19,091 bases of DNA from an uncultured bacterium (GCA_903933085.1 CAIZIN010000012.1:1-19091); one strand, 5' to 3'; shown: positions 7,591 through 14,173, counted from the first letter of the stretch. Numbers and translations are program-made. The notes: a model not told the origin generated them from the sequence alone.

Positions 7591-7619
7591 AAAAGGCCAC
7601 GACATAGTCGTGGCCTTTT
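7591..7619. terminator. Bidirectional terminator between typA and the ORFan at 7648
   Basis: AAAAGGCCACGAC (7591-7603) and GTCGTGGCCTTTT (7607-7619) form a 13-bp stem around ATA. A/T runs at both ends allow it to end typA on the plus strand and the gene at 7648 on the minus strand. Confidence 0.9.
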
Positions 7620-7647
7620 GTCATGTGTTATATCTTCAGCCTTACTA

Positions 7648-8127
7648 TTATTCTTCAGCCCCAGAATCGTAAGCTAATTTTATCTCCAAACCTTGAATAG
7701 CCTCCTCCAATTTATCAACACAATCATTTAATCCCAGCTTTTTTAATCGTGGAATTATTTTTTCTTTTGCCCTATTTATATCTGATTGCAAAGACATTAT
7801 TTCTGCTTTCAATAGAGTAAATCTATTAGTTATAAAACTTTCAAGGTAATCCGACATAAAAACAGCGAGATTTTTATTTGCCAAATTAAGAAGGTTCTCA
7901 AATTCAACAAAACTTGAATATAATTTTTCTGTATTTAACTTGGGAAGAAATTCTTCATAAGATTCATTCAAAATATCATCTAATTCTAAAAGACTTTGCC
8001 TTGGCACAGCCCCACTTAAGTTACGAACACAATCTTCAATATGCTCACCCTGCAAAGTCATATGCACCAGAAGTCTCCTTTCTTCCGATGATAAATCCTC
8101 TAATCTTCTTTTGTTTGGTTCTTCCAT
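7648..8127 (-). CDS. Hypothetical helical protein (ORFan)
   Basis: A 159-residue minus-strand protein starting at ATG 8127 with MEEPNKRRL. It appears soluble and almost entirely helical, with heptad-like stretches at about 85-150 (including FTLLKAEIMSLQSDINRAKEK) that suggest a coiled coil. There are no transmembrane segments and no catalytic motif I can name. A TAATAT box preceded by TGA lies about 9 bases before the ATG and no Shine-Dalgarno site is seen, so it too may be nearly leaderless. It shares a bidirectional terminator with typA but is transcribed convergently, so no functional link can be inferred. Confidence 0.8.
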   Translation of the reverse strand: MEEPNKRRLEDLSSEERRLLVHMTLQGEHIEDCVRNLSGAVPRQSLLELDDILNESYEEFLPKLNTEKLYSSFVEFENLLNLANKNLAVFMSDYLESFITNRFTLLKAEIMSLQSDINRAKEKIIPRLKKLGLNDCVDKLEEAIQGLEIKLAYDSGAEE

Positions 8128-8203
8128 AATATGTATATATTATCACATAACTACACTAAAAGTGTATCATTTGCATCTTTATTATAAATAAAAGCTGTAT
8201 TTC

Positions 8204-9058
8204 CTATACCATATACTCACCAACTTTTGTCCTTACGATATGAAAAGCAAGAGCCGGTATCACCATAGCTTTTCCCCACTCATATGCCAAAGTACGCATA
8301 TATGTACCCGAAGAAACTTCAGCTCTAATTTTCGCTATACTAAAATTAAAATCTGTATTATTTAAAGTTTCTTTCCATTTCGAAAGTATAATTTCCTGAC
8401 GAAAATCTCCTTTCACACTTTTGATTTTTTCTTCAATCTCTTTCAACAAATCTTTAGAATTTATATCACGCCAACTCAATATTTCTAAATTATAAATTTC
8501 AACCTCTCTTTTTGGCATTTCAATATTATCTAACTCCCCACTTCGAGCAATTGAAAAAAGCGGTTTACCATTTACGGGCTTTGAAGAATATGGTGGATAT
8601 TCAAAAATATTTTTACCGAGGAATTTTTTTAATATGTTTTCTGCATCTGTGTTGTCATTCCCGTGAAGACGGGAATCCATGGACCACACATAATTTCTTG
8701 CTAGAAATTTGTTCGGCCCCGACTCGCGCCGTCGCGCTCCGTCCTTGCACTCGGAAACTCTTCCGAGTTCACCTCGCATTCGCAAGGATGACAGAGGAAT
8801 CCCCAGCACATCAAATGTATCCGTCCCCACCCCAAAAAGCACTTCCACCTCATATTCCTTTTTCAAATTCAAAAATTCCTCTTTTCTATGCACAGCTTCA
8901 CCAGCAAGCACCAAAAGTACGCCTTCAGCCAAAGGATCAAGCCGACCAGCATATGTCATTGAAAAACCCTCAAATTCTGGGTGTTCTTTTTTATAACGTA
9001 GAATACATTCAAGGGGCGTTTCTCCACAGAGTTTGTAAAGATTGAGAACTTTGTCCAT
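8204..9058 (-). CDS. truB: tRNA pseudouridine(55) synthase TruB, with an in-frame repeat insertion
   Basis: TruB converts U55 of the tRNA T-loop to pseudouridine. Start: ATG 9058 gives MDKVLNLYKLCGETPLE, where the family begins; a longer frame to 9115 would overlap hisS and adds nothing conserved. Motifs: YKLCGETPLE (substitute for KPxGxTS), catalytic Asp41 in YAGRLDPLAEGVL, GVGTDTFDVLG, then YPPYSSKPVNGKPLF and SSGTYMRTLAYEWG. Between GVGTDTFDVLGIP and AENILKKFLGK about 46 residues (roughly 89-135) are encoded by the palindromic composite at 8654-8792. They include RMRGELGRVSECKDGARRR and SRLHGND and do not resemble TruB. Without them the protein would be about 238 residues. The insertion lies in a loop region away from the catalytic Asp, so activity could be kept. 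No C-terminal PUA domain is evident. Confidence 0.93.
   Translation of the reverse strand: MDKVLNLYKLCGETPLECILRYKKEHPEFEGFSMTYAGRLDPLAEGVLLVLAGEAVHRKEEFLNLKKEYEVEVLFGVGTDTFDVLGIPLSSLRMRGELGRVSECKDGARRRESGPNKFLARNYVWSMDSRLHGNDNTDAENILKKFLGKNIFEYPPYSSKPVNGKPLFSIARSGELDNIEMPKREVEIYNLEILSWRDINSKDLLKEIEEKIKSVKGDFRQEIILSKWKETLNNTDFNFSIAKIRAEVSSGTYMRTLAYEWGKAMVIPALAFHIVRTKVGEYMV
8654..8792. mobile_element. Composite palindromic element inserted in truB
   Basis: The segment begins GTCATTCCCG and ends GCAAGGATGAC, so its ends are inverted copies of the window-wide palindrome family. Between them (8692-8768) is copy 2 of the three-hairpin element: A 8692-8698/8703-8709 with TGCT loop, B GCGC-CGTC-GCGC at 8726-8737, C ACTCGGAA-ACTC-TTCCGAGT at 8749-8768. 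The 139 bp have no stop codon in the truB frame. No target duplication is obvious. It encodes no transposase, so movement would need an enzyme supplied from elsewhere. Confidence 0.75.
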
Positions 9059-9098
9059 GTGATATACAATAGTACTTAATGAGTGAAAACACAAACAA
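9042..9098. promoter_or_regulatory. Overlapping divergent promoters of hisS and truB
   Basis: Plus strand (hisS): TTGAGA (9042-9047), 17 bases, TACAAT (9065-9070), ATG at 9079. Minus strand (truB): TTGTTT (9098-9093), 18 bases, TACTAT (9074-9069), ATG at 9058. The two -10 boxes share positions 9069-9070, and the hisS -35 lies inside truB coding sequence. Both genes would have leaders of only a few bases. Confidence 0.65.
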
Positions 9099-10326
9099 AT
9101 TAAGCACAGACCCATATAAGGGTGTACGCGACTTCTACCCTGAAGATCAAAGTGCAGAAAACTATATTTTTAATATTTGGCGAAAAACTTGTGAGAGTTT
9201 TGGTTATTTAGAATATAATGCTTCCCCACTTGAACCAAGTGAGCTATATAAAGCAAAGTCTGGTGAAGAAATTGTAAACGAACAAACATATTCTTTTCTC
9301 GATAGAGGAGGAAGAGAGGTTACGCTTCGTCCAGAGATGACACCCACAGTCGCTCGAATGATCGCTGGAAGAAAGCGCGAACTTTCGATGCCTGTCCGAT
9401 GGTTTTCAATTCCAAACATGTTTCGTTATGAACGACCACAAAGAGGGCGTCTTCGTGAACACTTCCAACTTAACTGCGATATTTTTGGACTTGATAGTAT
9501 ATATGCTGATATTGAAATAATTCGACTGGCCTATCAAATAATGATTAACTTTGGTGCCAAGGAATCTGATTTCGAAGTTCGTTTGAGCAATAGAACACTC
9601 TTAAACAAAACCCTTGCTGACATAGGTCTTTCGGCAGAACAATCACATGACTTCCAAAAACTCCTCGATAGGAAAAAGAAAATTGATAATTTTAATGATG
9701 AGGCAGAAAGAATCTGCGGTAGAAAAATTGAATGGAAACTTGAGGCAGATGAAGAAATGGAATTACTTATATCAGAACTAAAGAAAGCTGGAATTTCAAA
9801 TGTAAAATTTGATGACACAATCGTAAGAGGATTCGATTATTACACAGGCACAGTTTTTGAAATATATGATACAAGCCCTCAAAATAGCCGAGCTCTGTTT
9901 GGTGGCGGACGTTATGATGAACTACTATCACTATTTGGAAATGATAAGGTTTCTGCAATAGGTTTTGGTATGGGAGATGTGACAGCTAGAGACTTTCTTG
10001 AAACTCGAGAAATTCTCCCAAAGTACACAAGTTCTACAAAAGTTTATATTGGAACATTCTCAAAAGATTGTGTGGAGGATGCGGATACATTGGCAAAAAT
10101 TTTGAGAAGTAAAAATGTCAATGTTGCAATAGATTACACAGGAAGAAAAATTGTTGATCAGATTAAAAAAGCGGACAAAGAAAAAATAAATTTCTTCATT
10201 GCAATCGGCGAACAAGAAATGAATACTAAAACATACAATGTGAAGAATTTATTCACAGGAGAAGAAAACATTTGTTCCCTTGCCGAGATTGAGGAATTCG
10301 CTGAGAGAATTTTCAGCAACCTGTAA
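9079..10326 (+). CDS. hisS: Histidine--tRNA ligase
   Basis: Class II aminoacyl-tRNA synthetase that charges tRNA-His, 415 residues, the normal bacterial length. N-terminal KGVRDFYPED is typical. Motif 2 contains TLRPE (82-86) and FRYERPQRGRLREHFQ (from 115). The histidine-binding signature VRGFDYYTGTVFE is near 249 (canonical VRGLDYYTGTVFE with Leu to Phe), and motif 3 has GGGRYDELL with GFGMG near 275-300. A C-terminal anticodon-binding domain (about 325-415, with YIGTF and IAIGEQE) is intact. Translation probably starts from a leaderless mRNA. No terminator hairpin with a U-tract follows; only a palindromic repeat lies at 10394. Confidence 0.97.
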   Translation: MSENTNKLSTDPYKGVRDFYPEDQSAENYIFNIWRKTCESFGYLEYNASPLEPSELYKAKSGEEIVNEQTYSFLDRGGREVTLRPEMTPTVARMIAGRKRELSMPVRWFSIPNMFRYERPQRGRLREHFQLNCDIFGLDSIYADIEIIRLAYQIMINFGAKESDFEVRLSNRTLLNKTLADIGLSAEQSHDFQKLLDRKKKIDNFNDEAERICGRKIEWKLEADEEMELLISELKKAGISNVKFDDTIVRGFDYYTGTVFEIYDTSPQNSRALFGGGRYDELLSLFGNDKVSAIGFGMGDVTARDFLETREILPKYTSSTKVYIGTFSKDCVEDADTLAKILRSKNVNVAIDYTGRKIVDQIKKADKEKINFFIAIGEQEMNTKTYNVKNLFTGEENICSLAEIEEFAERIFSNL

Positions 10327-10393
10327 GTGGATGAAACATGGAGCAGAATTTATACAACTTTATAATTCTTAATTAAACACCCAATAATCACAC

Positions 10394-10425
10394 TCTGTCA
10401 TCCTCGCGAATGCGAGGATGACAGA
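10394..10425. repeat. GTCATCC-type palindromic repeat, perfect copy
   Basis: TCTGTCATCCTCGC (10394-10407) and GCGAGGATGACAGA (10412-10425) form a perfect 14-bp hairpin with loop GAAT. This is the most symmetric copy in the window and the best guide to the family ends. It lies between hisS and the exonuclease gene. Confidence 0.85.
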
Positions 10426-10483
10426 ATAGCAATACTAATTATTCTTGAATCTTAAATCATAAATCTTAAATCAACGCACCCCA

Positions 10484-11059
10484 ATGAGAAAAATTTTCTT
10501 CGACATCGAAACACGAAATACATTTCAAGAGGCTAACACAAATGACCCAGCGGATTTAGATATCTCTGTGGTTTGTATTTATGATACCGAAACAGAAAAA
10601 GCAACTTCATATCTTCAAGAAGAGCTTCCTAAACTCTGGCCAATTCTTGAAAAAGCCGATTCTCTTATCGGCTACAACTCTGAGCATTTTGACATGCCAC
10701 TTCTAAATAAATATTATGCCGGTGACCTTTCAAAAATAAAGCATGTTGATTTGCTAAAAGAAATCAAAGCTTCATTAGGAAGAAGAATCAAACTTGATGA
10801 CGTTGCCGATGCAACATTAGGACGAAAAAAAATCGCCCACGGTCTTGAAGCTATCGAATGGTGGAAATCTGGAGAGATAGATAAGATAATTAAATATTGT
10901 ATCGAAGACGTAATGATCACAAAAGCTGTCTACGACTATGCAATGACAAATAAAAAACTTCGATATAGGGAATTTGGTAAATTAAAAGATATTCCGCTGG
11001 ACCCAAGTAATTGGGAAACAAAGGAGGATACTTCGATGACATTTTCACTTCCTTTTTAG
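10484..11059 (+). CDS. Predicted DEDD-family 3'-5' exonuclease (PolB exonuclease-like / YprB-like)
   Basis: A 191-residue RNase H-fold nuclease. Exo I is FDIET with Asp7 and Glu9. Exo II is GYNSEHFDMPLL with Asp70. Exo III is YCIEDVMIT with Tyr138 and Asp142 in a YxxxD arrangement. These four acidic residues bind two metal ions in the family. The layout matches the COG3359-type proteins related to the exonuclease domain of DNA polymerase B, usually small and of unassigned repair or RNA-processing role. It has only the exonuclease domain plus a short C-terminal tail. Upstream is AT-rich with repeated CTTAAATC words and no clear promoter or Shine-Dalgarno site. Substrate (DNA or RNA) is unknown. 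Confidence 0.85.
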   Translation: MRKIFFDIETRNTFQEANTNDPADLDISVVCIYDTETEKATSYLQEELPKLWPILEKADSLIGYNSEHFDMPLLNKYYAGDLSKIKHVDLLKEIKASLGRRIKLDDVADATLGRKKIAHGLEAIEWWKSGEIDKIIKYCIEDVMITKAVYDYAMTNKKLRYREFGKLKDIPLDPSNWETKEDTSMTFSLPF

Positions 11060-11098
11060 TCAGTATCACGACACCAATCCACGAATGACGTCCCGAGT

Positions 11099-11175
11099 AT
11101 TTTTCTGCTGAAAAATCTCTTGACCACGACTCGGCTCGTCAGCCTCCGTCCTTGCAGTCGGGTCCCTCCCCGACT
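11099..11175. repeat. Three-hairpin repeat element, copy 3
   Basis: Hairpin A: ATTTTTC-TGCT-GAAAAAT (11099-11116). Hairpin B: GGCT-CGTC-AGCC (11133-11144). Hairpin C: AGTCGGG-TCCCTC-CCCGACT (11156-11175). Loops A and B are identical to the other copies, while the stems differ on both strands together. The copy is 77 bp, the same as the truB copy, and is followed by TTCAC as there. Confidence 0.75.
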
Positions 11176-11214
11176 TCACAAATGACACGAATGGAATCCT
11201 TAATTCCCTGTATT

Positions 11215-11242
11215 GTCATTCTCGCGAATGCGGGAATCCAGG
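11215..11242. repeat. GTCATTC-type palindromic repeat
   Basis: GTCATTCTCGCGAATGCGGGAATCCAGG is another member of the family seen at 1604 and 14053, placed just upstream of the promoter at 11263. I have joined it here because its arms GATTCCCGC/GCGAGAATGAC pair imperfectly. Confidence 0.75.
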
Positions 11243-11262
11243 CTAATTTTCCTAGATAACAT

Positions 11263-11322
11263 TTGACCTGTGTATAAACTAGTGTTAGTATCCATTTTAG
11301 ATTTAAGAACACGAAAAGGAGG
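11263..11322 (+). promoter_or_regulatory. Consensus promoter and strong Shine-Dalgarno site
   Basis: TTGACC (11263-11268) and TAGTAT (11286-11291) are 17 bases apart. AAGGAGG (11316-11322) lies six bases before the ATG at 11329. The leader would be about 31 nt. This gene has the clearest ribosome binding site in the window. Confidence 0.8.
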
Positions 11323-11328
11323 CCAAAA

Positions 11329-11895
11329 ATGATTACACCATTACAGAAAACACCCCTTAGAGAGAAGTTGACCGATGCTATTAGGGAATGGGCTAAACAA
11401 GAAAGTATTGATTTGCCCGAAAAAATACTTTCTGGAATATCCATTTCACTCGAAATTGATGAGAAACCTGGGACAAAAAATGTTGGTTCTATTGAATGGA
11501 TGTCATCTGCCATAACTGATGACGATATCAAGGAAATACTAGCAAATGGTAGAATCACTCCTGAGCCGAGAACTATTCTGGAAGAGATGTTGAGAACAGG
11601 CACAAGAGAAATTACCACAAAGATAATAGAACGGCTTATTGAGACTCGTAACCTTCACATCAAGAGACTCCACGATCTAGAGTATTCCACATACAACAAA
11701 GCAACAAACCTTAATTCTTTGCTGACTCGGCTAAAACTGCCATACAGAGTAGATTCGTTACGTTTGTCCGGAAAAACATATCAATTAAGAAAGGTTAAAT
11801 TGACCACGACAACTATTATCGATTCGAATAAAAAAATCAGAGTGAATATCTTAGGAAGAATAAGAGTTAAAGGATCCCGATATGCCAGAGACTAA
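11329..11895 (+). CDS. Hypothetical protein (ORFan)
   Basis: A 188-residue protein with a strong SD and an ATG start. It appears soluble. The N-terminal half is acidic and helical, with a DDDIKEILANGRITPEP segment; the middle helix (TKIIERLIETRNLHIKRLHDLE) is amphipathic; the C-terminal 60 residues are basic and beta-rich, ending in RIRVKGSRYARD. The shift from acidic to strongly basic suggests nucleic-acid binding by the C-terminus, but this is inference and I recognise no family. It is a single-gene unit with its own promoter and terminator. Confidence 0.85.
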   Translation: MITPLQKTPLREKLTDAIREWAKQESIDLPEKILSGISISLEIDEKPGTKNVGSIEWMSSAITDDDIKEILANGRITPEPRTILEEMLRTGTREITTKIIERLIETRNLHIKRLHDLEYSTYNKATNLNSLLTRLKLPYRVDSLRLSGKTYQLRKVKLTTTTIIDSNKKIRVNILGRIRVKGSRYARD

Positions 11896-11902
11896 TTCAC
11901 AC

Positions 11903-11940
11903 AGGACTCATCGAGTAAATCTCTTTGGGTCCTTTTTTTA
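11903..11940 (+). terminator. Rho-independent terminator
   Basis: AGGACTC (11903-11909) pairs with GGGTCCT (11927-11933, one G-U pair), followed by an unbroken T run. It closes the ORFan ending at 11895. Confidence 0.8.
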
Positions 11941-11953
11941 TATGCCTAACAAA

Positions 11954-11995
11954 TATCCCGAACACTTTTTGCGATAGCAAAAAGTGTTCGGGATA
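11954..11995. repeat. Perfect 19-bp stem-loop
   Basis: TATCCCGAACACTTTTTGC (11954-11972) and its exact complement (11977-11995) enclose GATA. It lies between convergent genes (ORFan and uppP). Neither side has a proper U-tract, so it is not a standard terminator, though it could protect the 3' end of the uppP mRNA. Confidence 0.75.
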
Positions 11996-12025
11996 AAAGC
12001 CAGAGCCTAATAGTTAGCACCTAGT

Positions 12026-12820
12026 CTAAAACAACGCAAGCAACACCACTACCAGCAATAGTCGATAAACCACAAAGGCATATAGCGTATGCTTTTTTAA
12101 ATATGTGATTAGAAAGTGAATTGCGCCAAGTCCAACGGCGAAAGCGAAAAATGATGCTATCCAAAGTGAAGGGCCGAGAACTACTAACTCTTGAGCTTGA
12201 TATAGATCAAGAAGTTTTTTTAATCCTGAACCAAGAATTATTGGAAATGAAAGCAAGAAAGAAAAACGAGTTGCTTCTTCTCTTGTGAAGCCAAGAAAAA
12301 GTCCGCCAGAAATTGTTGCTCCCGAACGAGACACTCCAGGTAAGAGAGCTAATGTTTGGAATAAACCCGCCATAAAACCTTTCTCTATAGTTAGGTGTTT
12401 ATTTTGTTTTGCATACTTTTCTGCAAAAAACATAAGAATACTTCCGAGCACAAGAGTAAGTGCCACAAGGTGAATATTTCTAAAGATTGTGTCCATTGAT
12501 TTTTCAAACAATAAACCGAAAATAATAGCTGGAATAGTACCGATAAAAATTGCCCAGAAAAGTGTTGCTTCTTTCCCCACCATCACTTTTCTAGTTATTA
12601 ATTTGAAGAATGATTTTACTAAACCTAAAATATCACGCCAAAAATACAGACCGACAGCAAGGATTGTTGCAAGTTGGAGAACAGCGTCAAAAGCTAAACC
12701 ATCCATTGTTTGAATACCTAAAAAATGTCGAGCAATAATAAGGTGTCCTGAAGAAGAAACTGGCAAAAACTCTGTTAAACCTTGAATAATGCCAAGAATA
12801 ATTGAATCTAAAATTGTCAT
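12026..12820 (-). CDS. uppP: Undecaprenyl-diphosphatase UppP/BacA
   Basis: Integral membrane phosphatase that removes phosphate from undecaprenyl diphosphate to recycle the lipid carrier for cell-wall synthesis; high levels give bacitracin tolerance. The 264 residues match the family. Signature 1 is QGLTEFLPVSSSGH (13-26), with Glu17 and His26 present. The first Glu of the E. coli ExxxE pair is Gln13 here, a common variant in the family. Signature 2 is PGVSRSGATISGG with Arg165. About seven or eight hydrophobic helices are visible. Start ATG 12820; a TATCAT box lies 7 bases upstream without a convincing -35, and no SD is seen, so a leaderless mRNA is possible. Its presence argues that the cell makes a polyprenyl-linked envelope polymer. 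Confidence 0.95.
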   Translation of the reverse strand: MTILDSIILGIIQGLTEFLPVSSSGHLIIARHFLGIQTMDGLAFDAVLQLATILAVGLYFWRDILGLVKSFFKLITRKVMVGKEATLFWAIFIGTIPAIIFGLLFEKSMDTIFRNIHLVALTLVLGSILMFFAEKYAKQNKHLTIEKGFMAGLFQTLALLPGVSRSGATISGGLFLGFTREEATRFSFLLSFPIILGSGLKKLLDLYQAQELVVLGPSLWIASFFAFAVGLGAIHFLITYLKKHTLYAFVVYRLLLVVVLLALF

Positions 12821-12871
12821 GGATTAAATGATAGCATAGATAGCGATTATGCCACAGGGGTACTTCTTGTA

Positions 12872-13034
12872 TTCCTAATTTGCTTCGCTCACAAGGAAAC
12901 AAAGTCGAGCTCTAGGCGCTAGGCTCTAGCTTTTGAAAAAGCCCCGGCGCATTTGAAGAACTTTTTACTTGAAAAAGTTCTTCATTGTATTTTGAATCAA
13001 ATAACTAGAGCCTAGAGCCTAATCGCTAGAGCCT
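12872..13034. repeat. Nested inverted repeats and second copy of the CGCTTCGCTC hairpin repeat
   Basis: 12872-12906 matches 159-193 (33 of 35). Next, CTAGGCTCTAG (12919-12929) and its complement CTAGAGCCTAG (13005-13015) enclose a central 13-bp hairpin TGAAGAACTTTTT-ACTTG-AAAAAGTTCTTCA (12954-12984). A further GCTAGAGCC follows at 13024-13032. No gene is seen in 12821-13115. Confidence 0.65.
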
Positions 13035-13065
13035 GTTCAAAGTTGATGCCTAAAAATTCCAAGCA

Positions 13066-13074
13066 TGCTATAAT
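13066..13074 (+). promoter_or_regulatory. Extended -10 promoter of the DsbA-like gene
   Basis: TGC followed by TATAAT (13069-13074) is a consensus extended -10 element. The best upstream match TTGATG (13043-13048) is 20 bases away, too far for a normal -35. The leader would be about 35 nt, A-rich and without a Shine-Dalgarno site. Confidence 0.6.
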
Positions 13075-13115
13075 AGCAAACGAAACAAATAATTAAAAAT
13101 TAACTAAAAAATTCC

Positions 13116-13895
13116 ATGGAAACTAAAAATAACTTGGCATTACCTATCGCAATTGTTGTCGCTGGACTACTTGTGGCTGGAGCAATGTTTTATACAAACA
13201 GAGGAGCAACAAAAATTGAACAACCGGTAGAAAAAAAAGCTACTGAAGCTTTTGGGGTTGCACCAGTTACTGATACAGATAGTATTGTTGGCAGTAAAGA
13301 CGCAGATATTATCGTTGTTGAATATTCAGATACTGAATGTCCATTTTGTAAAACTTTCCATACAACAATGCAAAAAGTAATGGAAACTTATGGCGCAGAA
13401 AATAAAGTAGCGTGGGTATACCGATATATGCCTCTTGATGCACTACATAAAAAAGCAAGAAAAGAAGCTATTGCTGTTGAATGTGCAAAGGTTCAGGGCG
13501 GAAATGATGTATTCTGGAAATTCATAAATGAAGTTTACTCTCAAACAAAATCAAATGACTCTCTACCAGAAACAGCTCTTCCATTGATTGCAAAAACACT
13601 AAAACTAGACATGACTAAATGGAACACATGTTACAACGGAGATGAAACAGCAAGTGTGATTACAGCACAAGAACAAACAGGAAAAGATGCTGGTGTGGAA
13701 GGAACTCCAAACAACTTCTTAATATTTAAGAAACCTCTTTCAGACACACAAATCTCAAATCTTGTAACAGCATTTGCAAAATATCCTACAGGACTTGTTA
13801 GAATTTCTGACGATGGAAAAATTGTGAATCTTGGTGGAGCTATGCCATACAATTTGATGACACTTGTTATCGATAATGCATTGCTTGCGAAGTAG
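13116..13895 (+). CDS. DsbA-family thiol:disulfide oxidoreductase, membrane anchored
   Basis: A 259-residue thioredoxin-fold protein of the DsbA / Thioredoxin_4 type. A single hydrophobic helix (about 8-26) with no lipobox anchors it outside the membrane. The catalytic CPFC motif is Cys75-Cys78 in YSDTECPFCKTFH, and the cis-Pro loop is VEGTPN. A helical insertion lies between them, as in DsbA. Other cysteines are Cys123 in AVECAKV and one in WNTCYNG, a pair sometimes found in this family. It probably makes or repairs disulfides in exported proteins, or acts with an electron donor encoded elsewhere; no DsbB or VKOR partner is in the window. It is transcribed alone. Confidence 0.92.
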   Translation: METKNNLALPIAIVVAGLLVAGAMFYTNRGATKIEQPVEKKATEAFGVAPVTDTDSIVGSKDADIIVVEYSDTECPFCKTFHTTMQKVMETYGAENKVAWVYRYMPLDALHKKARKEAIAVECAKVQGGNDVFWKFINEVYSQTKSNDSLPETALPLIAKTLKLDMTKWNTCYNGDETASVITAQEQTGKDAGVEGTPNNFLIFKKPLSDTQISNLVTAFAKYPTGLVRISDDGKIVNLGGAMPYNLMTLVIDNALLAK

Positions 13896-13897
13896 CA

Positions 13898-13932
13898 GAT
13901 AACTAATAACTAATAACTGATAACTGATAACT
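13898..13932. repeat. Short tandem TAACTRA repeats
   Basis: Several AT-rich units of the form ATAACTAATAACTGATAACTGATAAC follow the DsbA-like stop. Similar simple motifs (TTAGGAATTAAGAAT) occur at about 1582, 4442 and 7569. They look like simple-sequence filler and carry stops in all frames. Confidence 0.6.
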
Positions 13933-13945
13933 TGTTACCGAATAC

Positions 13946-13974
13946 AAAAAACGCCATATAATATGGCGTTTTTT
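13946..13974. terminator. Bidirectional terminator
   Basis: AAAAAACGCCAT (13946-13957) and ATGGCGTTTTTT (13963-13974) form a 12-bp stem with loop ATAAT. T runs occur on both strands. It closes the DsbA-like gene. Confidence 0.9.
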
Positions 13975-14025
13975 GGTGCTTACCTGTCTATTTTTTGACT
14001 TTTCGACTGTGTTGTGCTATAATTA
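13965..14025 (+). promoter_or_regulatory. Consensus promoter, twin copy 1
   Basis: TTGACT (13995-14000), 17 bases, TGC-TATAAT (14018-14023): a near-perfect extended promoter. The 61 bases from 13965 match 15246-15306 at about 52 positions, without gaps. Transcription would begin near 14030 and leave a leader of about 230 nt before the ORFan at 14263. Confidence 0.85.
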
Positions 14026-14052
14026 ATAAGAAATTCACTAAGCTTCTATTTT

Positions 14053-14122
14053 GTCATCCTCGCGAATGCGGGGATCCAAGTCCGAATTTTTCAGACTGGA
14101 TTCCTGCCTCCGCAGGAATGAC
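14053..14122. repeat. Composite of two inverted GTCATCC-type palindromes
   Basis: It begins GTCATCCTCGCGAATGCGG and ends CCGCAGGAATGAC; AAGTC (14078-14082) and GACT (14094-14097) pair inside. The ends and order match the truB insertion (8654-8792), with about 20 bp in the middle instead of the three-hairpin core. It lies in the leader of the ORFan at 14263. Confidence 0.75.
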
Positions 14123-14173
14123 AAGCAAACAGAACTTAATTGAAATAGTTCCTTGAAAATCTCAACTGAAAAT

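Noticed and set aside
8512..9045. Plus-strand frame of 177 codons across truB
   Set aside because: It is the antisense of conserved TruB motifs and of the repeat; no promoter or SD.
9059..9115. Longer truB start at 9115
   Set aside because: The extra residues are not TruB-like, it would overlap hisS by 37 bases, and the promoter for truB lies inside this stretch.
11139..11618. Minus-strand frame of 159 codons
   Set aside because: It is antisense to the SD-led ORFan at 11329 and runs through the repeat sequences; the plus-strand gene has promoter, SD and terminator.
13898..13932. Tandem TAACTRA units as a possible CRISPR or iteron array
   Set aside because: The units are 7-9 bp without spacers, and no DnaA or Rep context is present; simple sequence is more likely.
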